Assembly: GCF_943734655.1 (NCBI RefSeq)
Contig: NC_071354.1
Span: 141,541,142-141,605,141, forward strand
Reading direction: 5' to 3'
DNA: 64,000 nt
Source of the DNA: Sabethes cyaneus
Taxonomy: Eukaryota; Arthropoda; Insecta; Diptera; Culicidae
The first letter of the stretch is position 1. Each line of letters opens with the position of its first letter. The notes beneath the pieces were generated by a model. That model worked only from the letters and a program-made list of their open reading frames with translations. It was not told the origin of the DNA and made no database searches. This document shows positions 22,754 to 33,907 of the stretch, in pieces. A program made the position numbers and the translations under genes.

Positions 22754-24725
22754 CGTACTTACTTACTTACTTACTTACTTACTTAATTGGCCTAACGTCT
22801 TACGACAAGGCCTGGGCAGTATAATTTCTCCATCTGTATCGGTCCATGGCAACTGATCTCCAGTTCCGCGGGCACCCAGTGCACGCCAGATCTCGCTCTA
22901 CCTGGTCTTGCCACTTCGCTCGCTGGGCCCCTCTTCCTACCGGATTTGATGCGAAAACCATTTTTGCAGGATAGTTGTCCGGCATTCTAGCAACATGTCG
23001 TGCCCAACGTATCCGTCCAGCTTTAACCACTTTCTGAATACTTGGTTCGCCGTAGAGACGCGCGAGCTCGTGGTTCATTCTTCGCCTCCATACACCGTTC
23101 TCTTGCACTCCGCCAAAGATGGTTCTTAGCACCCGCCGTTCGAAAACTCCGAGTGCTCGTAGGTCCTCTTCTAGCAGAGTCCACGTTTCGTGCCCGTAGA
23201 GGACAACCGTTAGCGTTTTGTACAGTGTGCACTTTGTACGGGGGCTCAAATTGTTCGACCGAAAGTGTTTATGGAGTCCGTAGTAGGCCCGACTTCCGCC
23301 GATAATACGTCTTTTAATCTCACAGCTGGTATTGTTGTCCTCTGTTGCCAGTGAGCCAAGATATACGAACTCGTCCACTACCTCGAACTCATCCCCGTCG
23401 ATTACCATGGTACTGCCCAAGCGGGCCCTGTCGCGCTCGGTCCCGCCCGCCAGCATATACTTCGTTTTAGACGTATTTATCTGCAATCCAATCTTCTTTG
23501 CTTCGCGTTTTAGTCTAGTGTACTGATCTTGCACCGCCTCAAATGTTCTGCCGACAGTATCCACGTCGTCAGCAAAGCAGATAAATTGACTGGGTTTATT
23601 GAAAATCGTGCCCCGCATTTCAATCGCCGCTCGTCTTATAACACCTTCAAGCGCAATGTTGAATAGCAGGCAGGAAAGGCCATCTCCGTGTTGAAGTCCC
23701 CTGCGAGATTCGAATGGGTCCGTCAATCCACCCGAGATTGTCACACAGTACTGGACCCCATCCATCGTAGCCATGATAAGTCTAGTAAGCTTACCCGGAA
23801 AGCCGTTTTCGTCCAAAATTTTCTACTCCTCTTGTCGGTTTACGCTATCATATGCGGCTTTGAAATCGATGAACAGGTGGTGCGTGGGGACTCGGAATTC
23901 GCGGCACTTCTGGAGGATCTGCCGCAGGGTGAAGATTTGGTCCGTTGTAGACCGACCCTCCATGAAGCCGGCCAGGTAACTTCCCACAAATCTATTGGCT
24001 ATTGGCGATAGTCGATGAAATATGACTTGGGACAGCACTTTGTAGGCGGCATTCAGGGTAGTGATTGCTCGGTAGTTCTCACAATCCAGCTTATCACCTT
24101 TTTTGTAGATAAGGCAGATAACCTCGTCTTTCCACTCCTCCGGTAGTCGTTCCGTATCCCAAATCTTGACAATCAGTTGATGCAAATAGCCGGCCAACTT
24201 GTCCGTGCCTATTTTAATAAGTTCCGCTCCAAAGCCATCCTTTCTCGCTGCTTTGTTGTTCTTAAGCCGCTGAATAACCTCTTTAACTTCCTTTATCGAA
24301 GGGGGTGGCTCATCTTCGTTGCTTGCTACACCAATGTGGTCACTTTCTCCAGTATCATGGTCTTCCACCTGCACACCATTCAGGTGTTCATCGTAGTGCT
24401 GCTTCCACCTTTCGATCACCGCACGGTCGTCAGTCAAGATACCTCCATCTTTATCTCTGCACATTTCGGCCCGCGGCACGAAGCCTTTGCGAGATCCGTT
24501 GAGTCTCTGATAGAACTTCCGTGTGTCGTGAAAGCGGTACAGCTGTTCGAGTTCTTCGCACTCCTTCTCCTCTTGGTGGCGCTTCTTCTCCTTGAAGAGT
24601 CGGGTTTGCTGCCTCCGCTTCAGTTTGTATCGCTCCACATTCTGACGGGTGGCTCTACGCAGCATTTGTACCCGCGCTGCGTTCTTCCGGCACCACGTGG
24701 AGGTTTCATTTCTCCATTTCCAAAT
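22754..24725 (-). pseudogene. 5'-truncated RTE copy with one in-frame stop (antisense)
   Basis: Minus-strand frame 22800-24665 (open to ~24725). It contains the linker, the RT domain (VICLIYKKGDKLD, AGFMEGRSTTDQIFTLRQ, catalytic FIDFKAAYDSV, ICFADDVDTVG, INTSKTKYM, EFVYLGSLA) and the C-terminal domain (ENGVWRRRMNHEL, RIRWARHVARMPD). A single TAG at 23823-23825 breaks it, at the place where related copies have Trp in ELWQIM. Both halves are in the same frame. The 3' end is followed by (TAAG)n on the element strand (22754-22784), the usual RTE tail type. The endonuclease is lost by 5' truncation. Confidence 0.88.
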
Positions 24726-24805
24726 TTTGCATGCTTCTTCGAAAAGACCAACAAATATCTTAAAATAAAAAAATCGAGTAAAAAAGTTTCAATTTAAAAA
24801 AAAAT

Positions 24806-27800
24806 TGCTTACTTACTTTACTTTAGTGGCAACGGTCCGTTACCGATCCTGCGCCGAACGAATTATAGTCCTCCAGTACCGTCGGTCCTGGGCTGCCGTT
24901 CTCCAATCCCCACGAACACCAGCTGAACGTGCATCGTCTTCGACAGCACACACCCACCGGGTGCGGGGTCTGCCTCGGAGTCTACGGCCTCTTCCTGGTT
25001 CTCTGCTGAAAATAGTTTTGGCTACTCTTTCATCGGGCATTCTGGCCACGTGTCCAGCCCACCGCAGCCTGCCACATTGCACTACCGTCACTATATCAGC
25101 ATATTTGTATACTTGGTACAGCTCGTGATTCATGCGTCTGCGCCACACTCCATTTTCCATTTTGCCACCAAGTATAGATCGCAGAATTTTACGCTCAAAA
25201 ACCCCAAGCACTCGCCGATCAGCTTCCTTTAGCGTCCATGATTCGTGTCCGTAAAGGACCACCGGGAGGATTAGTGTTCTGTAGAGCGCCAGTTTTGTGC
25301 GAATTTGCAAACTACGGGACTTCAGCTGGCTACGTAATCCGTAGAAAGCCCGATTCGCGGCTGCAACTCGTCGTTTCACTTCGCGGCTTACATCGTTGTC
25401 ACATGTCACGAGTGTACCAAGGTATATAAATTCCTCCACTACTTCATATCGTTCCCCATCTAACTCCACCTCGGCACCAACACCACTTGAGCTCCCACGT
25501 TCCCTACCAGCAACCATGTACTTCGTTTTGGCGGTAAGTCCCAATCTCGCAGCTTCCCTTTTAAAGGGCCTAAAGGCCTCTTCTACTGCTCTACGGTTGA
25601 TTCCGATGATATCGACGTCATCCGCAAAACCAAGAAGCATGTGAGATTTCGTGATGATAGTTCCATTCCTTTCCACGTTTGCTCTTCGTAATGCACCTTC
25701 CAAGGCAATGTTGAATAGCAGGTTAGAGAGTGCGTCCCCTTGCTTCAGTCCATTCAACGTCACGAAAGCAGCTGAGGTCTCACCCGCTATTCTAACGCAT
25801 GATTTGGATCCATCCAGCGTCGCACGAATCAGCGTAACTAGTTTCGTCGGAAAACCATGTTCTAGCATTATCTGCCACAGCTCATTTCGTTTAACTGAAT
25901 CGTACGCCGCTTTAAAGTCCACAAACAGATGGTGTGTCTGCAAGTTGTACTCTCAGAACTTGTCTAGCAACTGGCGCAGGGTAAACATCTGATCCGTCGT
26001 GGAGCGACCCTCACGAAAACCAGCTTGGTACTCGCCGACGAAGGACTCCGCTAACGGTCTCAGTCTGCAGAACAGGATACGGGAAAGCACCTTGTAGGCA
26101 GAATTGAACAATGTAATTCCTCGATAGTTTTTACACTCCATTCGATGTTCCTTTTTGAAAATTGGGCAAATGAGGCCATCCAACCACTCCTCCAGCATTT
26201 GTTCTTCCTCCCAGATCGTGACAATGATCCGGTGGATTGCTTCGTACAGCCGCTCGCTCCCCGCTTTTAGAAGTTCAGCCGGGATACCGTCCTTCCCAGC
26301 AGCCTTACCGTTTTTCAGCTCACTGATTGCCTTCTTAACCTCCTCCTGTGTTGGTGGCTCCACAGCTTGACCATCGCTTACAATTTCTATCCTGTCCCTG
26401 CTGATCTCCTCATTTACCTCTCCATTCAATAGTGTCTGGAAGTGCTCCTTCCACCTGGCTGCTACCGCCGTTTTGTCGGTAAGCAGGTTGCCAGCACTAT
26501 CATTGCACATCACAGGCATGGCAAAATTCCTGCTTCTCACCGTTTTATAGAAACTCCGTGTGTTGTTGCTGGCGTATCGCTTCTCTGCGCCGGCAAGCAC
26601 GTGCTCCTCGTACTCGCGTTTCTTTAGACGATGGATTCTTTTTTCCGCAGCTCTAGTCTCTCTGTATCTCTCTCTGTTTTGACGCGTTGCCGCAGTGAGC
26701 ATGCGACTCCTGGCCTGGTTCTTTTCGTCTGTCACTCTCTGGCATTCGGCATCAAACCAGCTGTTACGCTGTCTTCCACGCGTCGTGCCTACCACCTCTC
26801 TCGCTGTTGTTTGGATGGCACCATGGATGTTCCTCCACAGCCCATTTATATCTTCTTCTTCTTCTACCTGCTGTTCTGCGATTCGCTGGTGAAGCTTCCT
26901 GGCGTACTCCACTGCAACGCCGTCTGCAGTTAACCGCTGGATGTTGAAACGCAGCGTCCTTTCAGTGCGAGCTTTCGCCGTGTTCGACAGCCTTGCGCGA
27001 ATCTTACTCACTACGAGATAGTGGTCAGAGTCGATATTTGGTCCACGAAAAGACCGTACATCGATAACATCCGAAAAGTGTCGACCGTCAATCAAGACAT
27101 GATCGATCTGAGAGCTAGAGTCTCCATTTGGATGCCTCCAGGTTTGTTTCCGAATATTCAAACGTGGAAAGTAGGTGCTACAGATCGCCATCCCTCTGGC
27201 CGCGGCAAAATTTATGAGCCTCAGGCCGTTATCATTGGTCGACAGATGCAGGCTATGTCTTCCAATAACTGGACGGAAGAATTCCTCCCTCCCGATCTGC
27301 GCGTTTGCATCTCCGATGATGATTTTCACGTCGTGTTTTGGGCACTCTCCATAGGTCCTCTCAAGCTTGTCGTAAAACTCGTCTTTAGCATCATCGGATT
27401 TATCATTTGTCGGTGCGTATAAGTTGATTAGGCTATAGTTGAAGAATTTGCCCTTAATCCTCAACACGCATATACGGTCATCTACGGGCCTCCACCGGAT
27501 AACTCGTTGCTTTTGTTTTCCCAACACTACGAAACCGACTCCATGTTCAGCTTTCTTACCGCCACTGTAGTAGATGTGGTACTTAAAAGAAGTGCCTGCA
27601 ATAGGGTCTACTGCACGGAACTCCCTTTCTCCGGAATTTGGCCACCGAACTTCCTGAATAGCAGCGATCTCCACTCCGAGTTGATGCAGCTCTCGAGCAA
27701 GCAAGCCAGCCCGTGCCGGTTCATGGAGAGTTCGGACATTCCAGGTACCAAGTTTCCAATCGTTATCCCTTAATCGTTTCCTTGTCCCTTGCCGTGTCCT

Positions 27801-28181
27801 ATACCGATTGTTCCGTCCTGAATTTCTTTGTTCGTTGTTCGTGGTAATTGAGTTTTCGGTATACTACCTCACCGGGGTCGCGATACCTACATCCCGCTGA
27901 TGGGTCTGCCATCTTAGGTATAGCTTGCGGGATACAGCATTTCATATTCAGCCGCCCGTTACGAGACAGACGCTGTGTGAGCCGCCCCTCACCTGGAGAA
28001 CAGGCGCTCTAGTTCGCACCTCCTAGCTTAGCTGCTTCAGTAAGTACGTGAAGCATTTCCGGGTAAGGCCATCGACCGTCATCATTTGACTTAGATCTGC
28101 GTGGAGGCGCCAGGTGGGAGCTTGAGAGAGCCAGAGCTATGTTTGACGCTCCTTCCAGGTAACTCTCTCCATTTCATACCC
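24806..28181 (-). mobile_element. Near full-length RTE (JAM1-like) retrotransposon, antisense
   Basis: 3.4-kb element with endonuclease plus RT and a short 3' tail (complement of 'gcttacttactttacttta'). A possible 11-bp TSD, T followed by ten A, lies at 24795-24805 and 28182-28192; this could be coincidence in A-rich DNA. A 5' leader of about 320 bp (27864-28181) is shared in part with 57340-57560. It lies antisense in a 20.8-kb host intron, about 440 bp from exon 3. Confidence 0.82.
24840..27863 (-). pseudogene. RTE endonuclease-reverse transcriptase ORF with a single TGA
   Basis: One frame of about 1000 codons. APE-type endonuclease: GTWNVRTL near 27740, AAIQEVRW, IYYSGGKKAEHGVGFVV, NLYAPT, IIIGDANAQIG, QIDHVLIDGRHFSDV, DSDHYLVV. 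RT: LICPIFKKEHRMECKNYRG, YQAGFREGRSTTDQM, FVDFKAAYDSV, LKQGDALSNLLFNIALEGA, LLGFADDVDIIG. The C-terminus has RLRWAGHVARMPDERVAKT. The only visible break is TGA at 25953-25955, within DKF*EYNLQTHH, one transition from CGA (Arg). The frame stays open upstream to a TAG at 27864; no clear ATG is seen there. GDANA replaces the usual GDFNA. Probably a recent insertion. Confidence 0.88.
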
Positions 28182-28192
28182 TAAAAAAAAAA

Positions 28193-28619
28193 CTTATCCC
28201 GTAGAAAGTCATTTTTTGATATTACACATTATGTTTACAAGCATCATTTAAAAGATAGTGAATTAAAATGCTAGAAATGCTATAAAAATGCTATAGCTTC
28301 CTAGAAATGAACCTTTCCTAATAACTTTCTCAATCATTAGAAAGCTTAATGAAGAAAGCAATTCATGATTACCCTACTGAAAGTAGAAAATGAAAATTGA
28401 AAAGAAACAACGAAGAAGTGAGACTAATGCAATAATACATTTATGAAAATGTCCTAAATTTATGAAATCGAAATCTATTAACGATCTGAGCTAGAATTTC
28501 TATAGAGAAATTCAATTGAACGAGCTTATCCGCATTGATTTAGCGGCAATTCATATGCTAATGAACGATTTGATTAAGCGAGCAGTTTTAAAACCACTTT
28601 GTGTGCTGTATTATTTCAG
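28193..28619 (+). other. 3' end of the 20.8-kb intron
   Basis: AT-rich intron sequence running into the exon 3 acceptor (gtattatttcag). Nothing else recognised. Confidence 0.5.
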
Positions 28620-28895
28620 AACGCCGAAAGCAATCCACCAACCGTGTGAAAGTCGACGAGTGTCCCGCAGCGGCTCCGTGCCAAATCTAACAGCCGACAA
28701 GCTGCCAACGCCCCAAGTGGTGGACTCGCCGGTTTGTGCCCGGTCGGTGGTTCGGCATCATCATCGTGGATCGCGTGTCAGCAGCATGGTTCATCGATCG
28801 ACACGTGAAACCAACGGAAGCTTGTTGCATCCCGGGTTACTGCACCAGATGCATCGGCATGCACAGTCCGTGGATGAGCCAGAGCCTTTCATGAG
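28620..28895 (+). CDS. Host gene, exon 3 of 5 seen
   Basis: Acceptor tattatttcag, donor gtaatg. It enters with one base, completing GG|A (Gly), and leaves with two. It encodes TPKAIHQPCESRRVSRSGSV, then PNLTADKLPTPQ, a His/Arg-rich HHHRGSRVSS stretch and HAQSVDEPEPFMR. The content is low-complexity and basic (Ser/Arg/His), likely cytosolic and disordered. RSGSVPNL and RHAQSVDEP are Ser-centred basic motifs of the type often phosphorylated. No catalytic domain is visible. Confidence 0.85.
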
Positions 28896-28993
28896 GTAAT
28901 GCATTTTCATATCAATTTCTATGTGCAGTGAACATTGAATCTAATTTCCATACGAAATTCGTCTACTCAAACATGCTATTATTCATCCAACAG
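28896..28993 (+). other. 98-bp intron
   Basis: GT (gtaatg) to AG (tccaacag). It is the only short intron seen in this gene and is free of repeats. Confidence 0.8.
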
Positions 28994-29398
28994 ACACTCG
29001 AATCAGTCCGGTTCGCACGGATCTATGCACTACGGATCCTATCCAAGCGACGTACCGCTAGTGCACAAGTTGCGTGACCGTAACAAGCGCTCGGACACGG
29101 CCCGGAAGCATGTCCTATCACGGCAAACCAAGATTGAGAAAGACGACCCGTCGGCCAGCCCGAAACATAATCCTTTTGCCACCAGCCGACGGTCATCGAC
29201 GATTTCGAATGCCTCGTCCAAAATGAACCGAAGCAGTAGGCGTGCCTCAACGATTTCCAAAACACCTAGCGTCGATTCACGGGGAGCGGCTTCCACGGCG
29301 GAATTCAACAGTCCGGATCCGTCAGTGCTGGCAGCGACACCACGAAAGGCCAGCGGGATGGGGCAGATGTCGACACCGTCGGTGGAGCGAGAATGTCG
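28994..29398 (+). CDS. Host gene, exon 4 of 5 seen (Ser/Arg-rich)
   Basis: Acceptor atccaacag, donor gtaagt. It enters with one base, completing AG|A (Arg), and leaves with two. It encodes HSNQSGSHGSMHYGSYPSDV, PLVHKLRDRNKRSDTARK, and a run of basic Ser motifs: FATSRRSSTISNASSK, SSRRASTISKTPSVDSR. The repeated R-R-x-S/T pattern suggests multiple basophilic-kinase sites. This is inference from composition. The frame is open through the whole exon. The next intron is 12.3 kb. Confidence 0.85.
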
Positions 29399-31595
29399 GT
29401 AAGTATCCTATTCTGATATTTTTTTGTGCTTTTACCGTTTCTATTTGCTTTGTTCATCTTGCTCCTAGGCTTTATTTAATTTTTTCACGCTGACATAAAT
29501 ATTTAACCACATGCCATTTATATTTCATTACTTTTCAGTTGACTCTATTGTTGCAGATAGTTATTTCTTTCATATTATTGGATAAAACTTCACCTAACCC
29601 AAAGATCAAGTTCATTGGCTTTAATTCATGGCAGCAGTAAATCATTGCAATTGTCGAGACGGGACCGAAATAGCTCAAGCCCGTTAATGTGATCCGTTGT
29701 TACTAAGAAATGGTCAAAGCATTAATTACTCTAGCTTGGCTGTTCGCCTATCAAAGCGGCCTCGGTGAATGCATATTTATATGGTGCTTAGCTCTTTTTC
29801 CTAGTCAAATAATTTGCTCTTACCATGATAAAGTTGGCTCGTAGTGGGGAGAAGGAACCCAAAAGCAGCATTTCGTAATAATCATGACCTTTTACCGTGG
29901 CACAAAAATCATCCACCGACCATAAAACAACCATCTAAATCGCAACAGGGAACAGTAGGTACAGCAAGCACCGACTCACCATGACTTTCTCATTTGTTGA
30001 TGGCTAGGGTAGCACTGCCAAAACATGAGGAAAATGACATTAATGGCTGAATTTAGACGAGTGGTTAGTCACCTTTTCCGTTGGCTTAAATTTTCACCAG
30101 CATCTGTTGCTTAACATAGGAAACCGGCGAAACATACGGGAAATAATTATGAAAAATCCGGTTCACATTCTGACTAAACAGGATAAAACTGGCACACGTT
30201 TCGCGATGCTAGTTTACTCTATCAAGATAGGAAGACGGTTTCTAGATTGTAGCTCCGCAGTATAGCATTTCACATAAAATAGGAGCACATAGTTGAAAAA
30301 ATAAATCCGCTCGAGTTCGCAGCGTAATTTACAAAGCGAGTCACCACTGTTATATTTTTTTACAAATTTTTAGGTGTGAAAGCTACAGTTATAATTCATA
30401 CTCGTTTTGTTAACGCAAGCAAAAATTCAGGACTTAATCATTTAAAGTGCAGTTGTTTTCTGCTTCTGCTAAAATTTTTGGTTTGAATTCGCATAGAAAT
30501 TGTGCAAGTATCTAGTATAATGCAATGATTGTTGTTCGTTAAATAGTAGCGTTAGAAGTAGCATAGCTTTACTTTTTTTAGTATCATACATAACGTTTCT
30601 GCACCATTTTCCGGTGACTATTTCAATATAATTATTACAAAACAGAATATATGTACGACAAAATGCCTACTTTCTTTATAACCAAACCGCAAACGCAATT
30701 AGTGGCATCCTTTGCGGCGTATAAATCTAGTATGAGATTAAGTTCACTTTATGAAAGCGTGTAACGACTGCAGAAATCAGAAAACCTGGATGATGCACTT
30801 TATAAATGATTGTACTTTGTATGATACTTGCACTGGTTGGTTCAAAATATGTTATGAGTTTTCTAAGCAGCAAGCGGGAAAAACCATCAATTCTGCTCAA
30901 TGTGGTGGCACGGTATTCATCCATCCATCCAACCGTGAAGCAGAAACGTATGATATCGCAACGCAATGAATTTTGCATCCGTCGTTCAATCAGAGTCATC
31001 AACTGATGTCAAGGCTGAACTGTCATTCTTCACACTGAATGCAGTAGATCTAGGTATTCAATTTACCTCAATAAAATAATGGTATAATTTTCCTCGTGCC
31101 TATTTGCTACAATATTAAATTTGAATAATTGAGTTTCAGGTCGACATATACTCATAATCGCAATTTATTCTGTTACTCCGGCCTTTTATTGCTTCATCTT
31201 TGATCCATCTAAATTGATTGTCTACAATTGATTGTATGCTAGCAGGTTGTATTAGACAATTGAATTGATTGTAAGCTAGCAGACTTGCAAAAGCCTGCAT
31301 CGCACTGCGAGCCGCGCTAAAATGTTCTGTTCCGTTCCTAGTTTATGCACTCTCGGTAGCGGTGCCTTTTACCAACTCGCTATTGCAACTAATATGACAC
31401 TGCACCTTGGAGCACATTTCCTTTGCATGGCTCGGTGTTACTTGTATTAGGGCGCACCGTACGATACCGTGCCACAGAGCACGGCAGCAGAGCAATTTAT
31501 TCATTTGCATTCTTTTATCAAAGGAACGCGTCCTTAATACTAAGTTCACGAGCCAGACAGATACAGATCTAGAATTCGGTGGTCGAATTCAGAGC
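29399..31595 (+). other. Start of 12.3-kb intron, no TE recognised
   Basis: Begins with a consensus donor (gtaagtat). AT-rich. Short frames near 30730-31000 and 31340-31690 have no motifs. A small local repeat, 'tgattgtatgctagcag' / 'tgattgtaagctagcag', lies at ~31228 and ~31267. Confidence 0.5.
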
Positions 31596-31599
31596 TTAA

Positions 31600-33092
31600 C
31601 CTTTACGTCCCCGACATCAAAAATGAAGGTACTTTCAGTTACACTTTTGGCTCCATCTCATCTGATTTTTAATCGATTTTTATGCAACTAGTCTTAAAAG
31701 AACCACATTAGATTGGCCTTTAATGAAAAAATATGCTGGTAAATTCTGGTTTCATTTTCCCGGAGATATTCCAGATCGCGGTGGGATTTTTTTTTGACGT
31801 CATAAGTAGCAGATGAAATAAAACTGGAAATCTACTTAATTGACTGCGCAAAAGTTATCAATTTTATTTGTAGTCACTAATAATGACTTTTACGCTACCC
31901 TGTAGAGCGCTGACTTATGCCCCACACTTCGGAACATCCGTTGTCGGTTCTACCGGAACTCAAAAGTGGCCATTTGGAATTCTCTTCAGAAATATGGAAA
32001 ATGGGGTATCAAATGACAGGATTTTTCAACACGAGCTCTTTAGAGGACATTTGGATGTGTTTTGAGCCGATCTGGACATTTCGGCACATCCGGCATCAGT
32101 TCTACCGGAACGCAAAAATAGTCATTTGGAATTCTCTCCGCAAATATGGCAAATGGGGTATCAAATGACAGGATTTTCCAACACGAGCTCTTTAGGGGAC
32201 ATTTGGATGTATTTTGAGCTGATCTGAGTATTCCGGAACATCCGGTATCGGTTCTGCCGGAATTCAAAAGTGGCTATTTAGAATTCTCCCCGGAAATATG
32301 GCAAATGGGGTATCAAATGACAGGATTTTTCAAGGAGAGCTCTTTAGTGGACATTTGGCAGTATTTTGAGCCGAACTTGGCATTCCGAAACATCCGGAAT
32401 TGGTTCTACCGGAAGTCAAAAGTGGTCATTTGGAATTCTCTTTTGGAAGTCTTTTTTGAACCTCCTCCTTGCCAATGGCCGCCCCCAAACTTTTCCCTAT
32501 TGTCATCCCTGCCAGTTTTACATCTGCTACCGGTCCGGAAATTCGCGTATTGCCGTAGAAACAAACGTTTGAAACCCTTTCTCTTTCAAACCAAACAATT
32601 TTGTAATGTGAAAATGTCTAGATCGGTTCAGAATACATCCAAATGTCCACTAAAGAGCTCGTGTTGAAAAACCCTGTCATTTGATACCCCATTTGCCATA
32701 TTTCCAAAGAGAATTCCAAATGGCCACTTTTGAGTTCCGGTAGAACCGACAACGGATGTTCCGAAGTGTGGGGCATAAGTCAGCGCTCTACAGGGTAGTG
32801 TAAAAGTCATTATTAGTGACTACAAATAAAATTGATAACTTTTGCGCAGTCAATTAAGTAGATTTCTAGTTTTATTTCATCTGCTACTTATGACGTCAAA
32901 AAAAAATCCCACCGCGATCTGGAATATCTCCGGGAAAATGAAACCAGAATTTACCAGCATATTTTTTCATTAAAGGCCAATCTAATGTGGTTTTTTAAGA
33001 CTAGTTGCATAAAAATCGATTAAAAATCAGATGAGATAGAGCCAAAAGTGTAACTGAGAGTACCTTCATTTTTGATGTCGGGGACGTAAAGG
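31600..33092. mobile_element. TTAA-type (piggyBac-like) palindromic element, family 4
   Basis: 1493 bp flanked by TTAA at 31596-31599 and 33093-33096. The ends, CCTTTACGTCCCCGACATC and its complement, are perfect inverted repeats. The inverted arms run about 485 bp each (31600-~32083 and ~32605-33092). Over the outer ~125 bp I count about 3 differences between arms. The centre holds 152-bp tandem units. No coding capacity. TTAA duplication suggests piggyBac-type mobilisation in trans. In the host transcript it would form a long hairpin. Confidence 0.85.
31950..32450 (+). repeat. 152-bp tandem repeats inside the palindromic element
   Basis: 'ggggtatcaaatgacagg' occurs at 32003, 32155 and 32307, a constant period of 152 bp. 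The unit also carries 'gagctctttag', 'ggacatttgg' and 'ggttctaccgga'. About three full units and a partial one. The arm of the inverted repeat includes the first unit and its inverted copy at ~32625-32690. Confidence 0.85.
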
Positions 33093-33252
33093 TTAAGCAC
33101 GAAGCGTAAATATCGAGCCAGAGTTTTCTAATCGCTCAATCGCGTACACAACCATTTTGCTGTGAACGATGCATGTAACAAGTCTGTATTTTAAATACAC
33201 AAATAGCTACAGTTACAGCTTTCCTTTGTAACATGCGTTTCGTAGTGTGCGT

Positions 33253-33482
33253 ATCAAAATATGTTGTCCTGTATGTTATTCCATATCGCTATTGAAGGAG
33301 TGATCCGGCGAGCGGGCAACAAAACGAGAGCAACGATCTTCAGCAAGAGTAGCCCACTTCTAGCCTTTACAAACCTCGACATCCTTACTAGAAACCTTGG
33401 GCCGGCGGAGTCAGTCTACGCCAGACTAAAAACGGAGGCTAAGAGGATTGGGCTACAATGATCTGTAATGCGTCGAAAGGCA
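33253..33482 (+). pseudogene. RTE reverse transcriptase fragment
   Basis: Short + strand piece matching the 44902-46784 RTE subfamily: LSCMLFHIAIEGVIRRAGNK, TIFSKSSPLLAF (FADD lost), and YARLKTEAKRIGLQ. It covers about 75 codons and stops abruptly at the MITE starting 33487. Confidence 0.75.
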
Positions 33483-33486
33483 AATA

Positions 33487-33904
33487 CAGGGGTTAGACAA
33501 AATGATCGGGACATGCAAAATTTTAATGAAATTCAAACGGTCATAACATTTACAAAAATGAACATTTTTAGATGAAACCAATTGTTTTCGACGGGGAAAT
33601 TTTCCTAGTTTTCCGAAAATATTTCAAAATTTATAATAGTCAGCGGACACCAGAGATATTCCGGGTTGCCTGGGGGTATGTCAAAAACTGATTTTTTAAA
33701 TCTCCTGTATCTTTTTCTGTCATGGAAATTTATTAATTTACATATTTTATCCCAAAGCTAGATTTCGTTTCCAGTCGATTGGTCGAAGAAGAACGGAAAA
33801 CGAATGCAATTGGCTTCACCTAAAATTATCCAATTTTGTGAAAGTTATGGCCGTTTGAATTTCATCAAAATTTTGCCTGTCCCGATCATTTTGTCTAACC
33901 CCTG
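33487..33904. mobile_element. 418-bp TA-flanked MITE (Tc1/mariner/pogo-like)
   Basis: Perfect inverted ends starting CAGGGGTTAGACAAAATGAT and running ~27 bp, flanked by TA at 33485-33486 and 33905-33906. The subterminal 'gaaattcaaacggtcataac' pairs with 'gttatggccgtttgaatttc' near 33845. TA duplication with CAGGGG ends fits non-autonomous Tc1/mariner-superfamily elements. Confidence 0.85.
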
Positions 33905-33907
33905 TAT

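Noticed and set aside
23042..24011. Plus-strand frames over the minus-strand RTE
   Set aside because: Antisense shadows of the reverse transcriptase frame.
26155..27422. Plus-strand frames over the near full-length RTE
   Set aside because: Antisense shadows; no plausible protein composition.
29023..29308. Minus-strand frames over exon 4
   Set aside because: Shadows of the GC-rich + strand exon.
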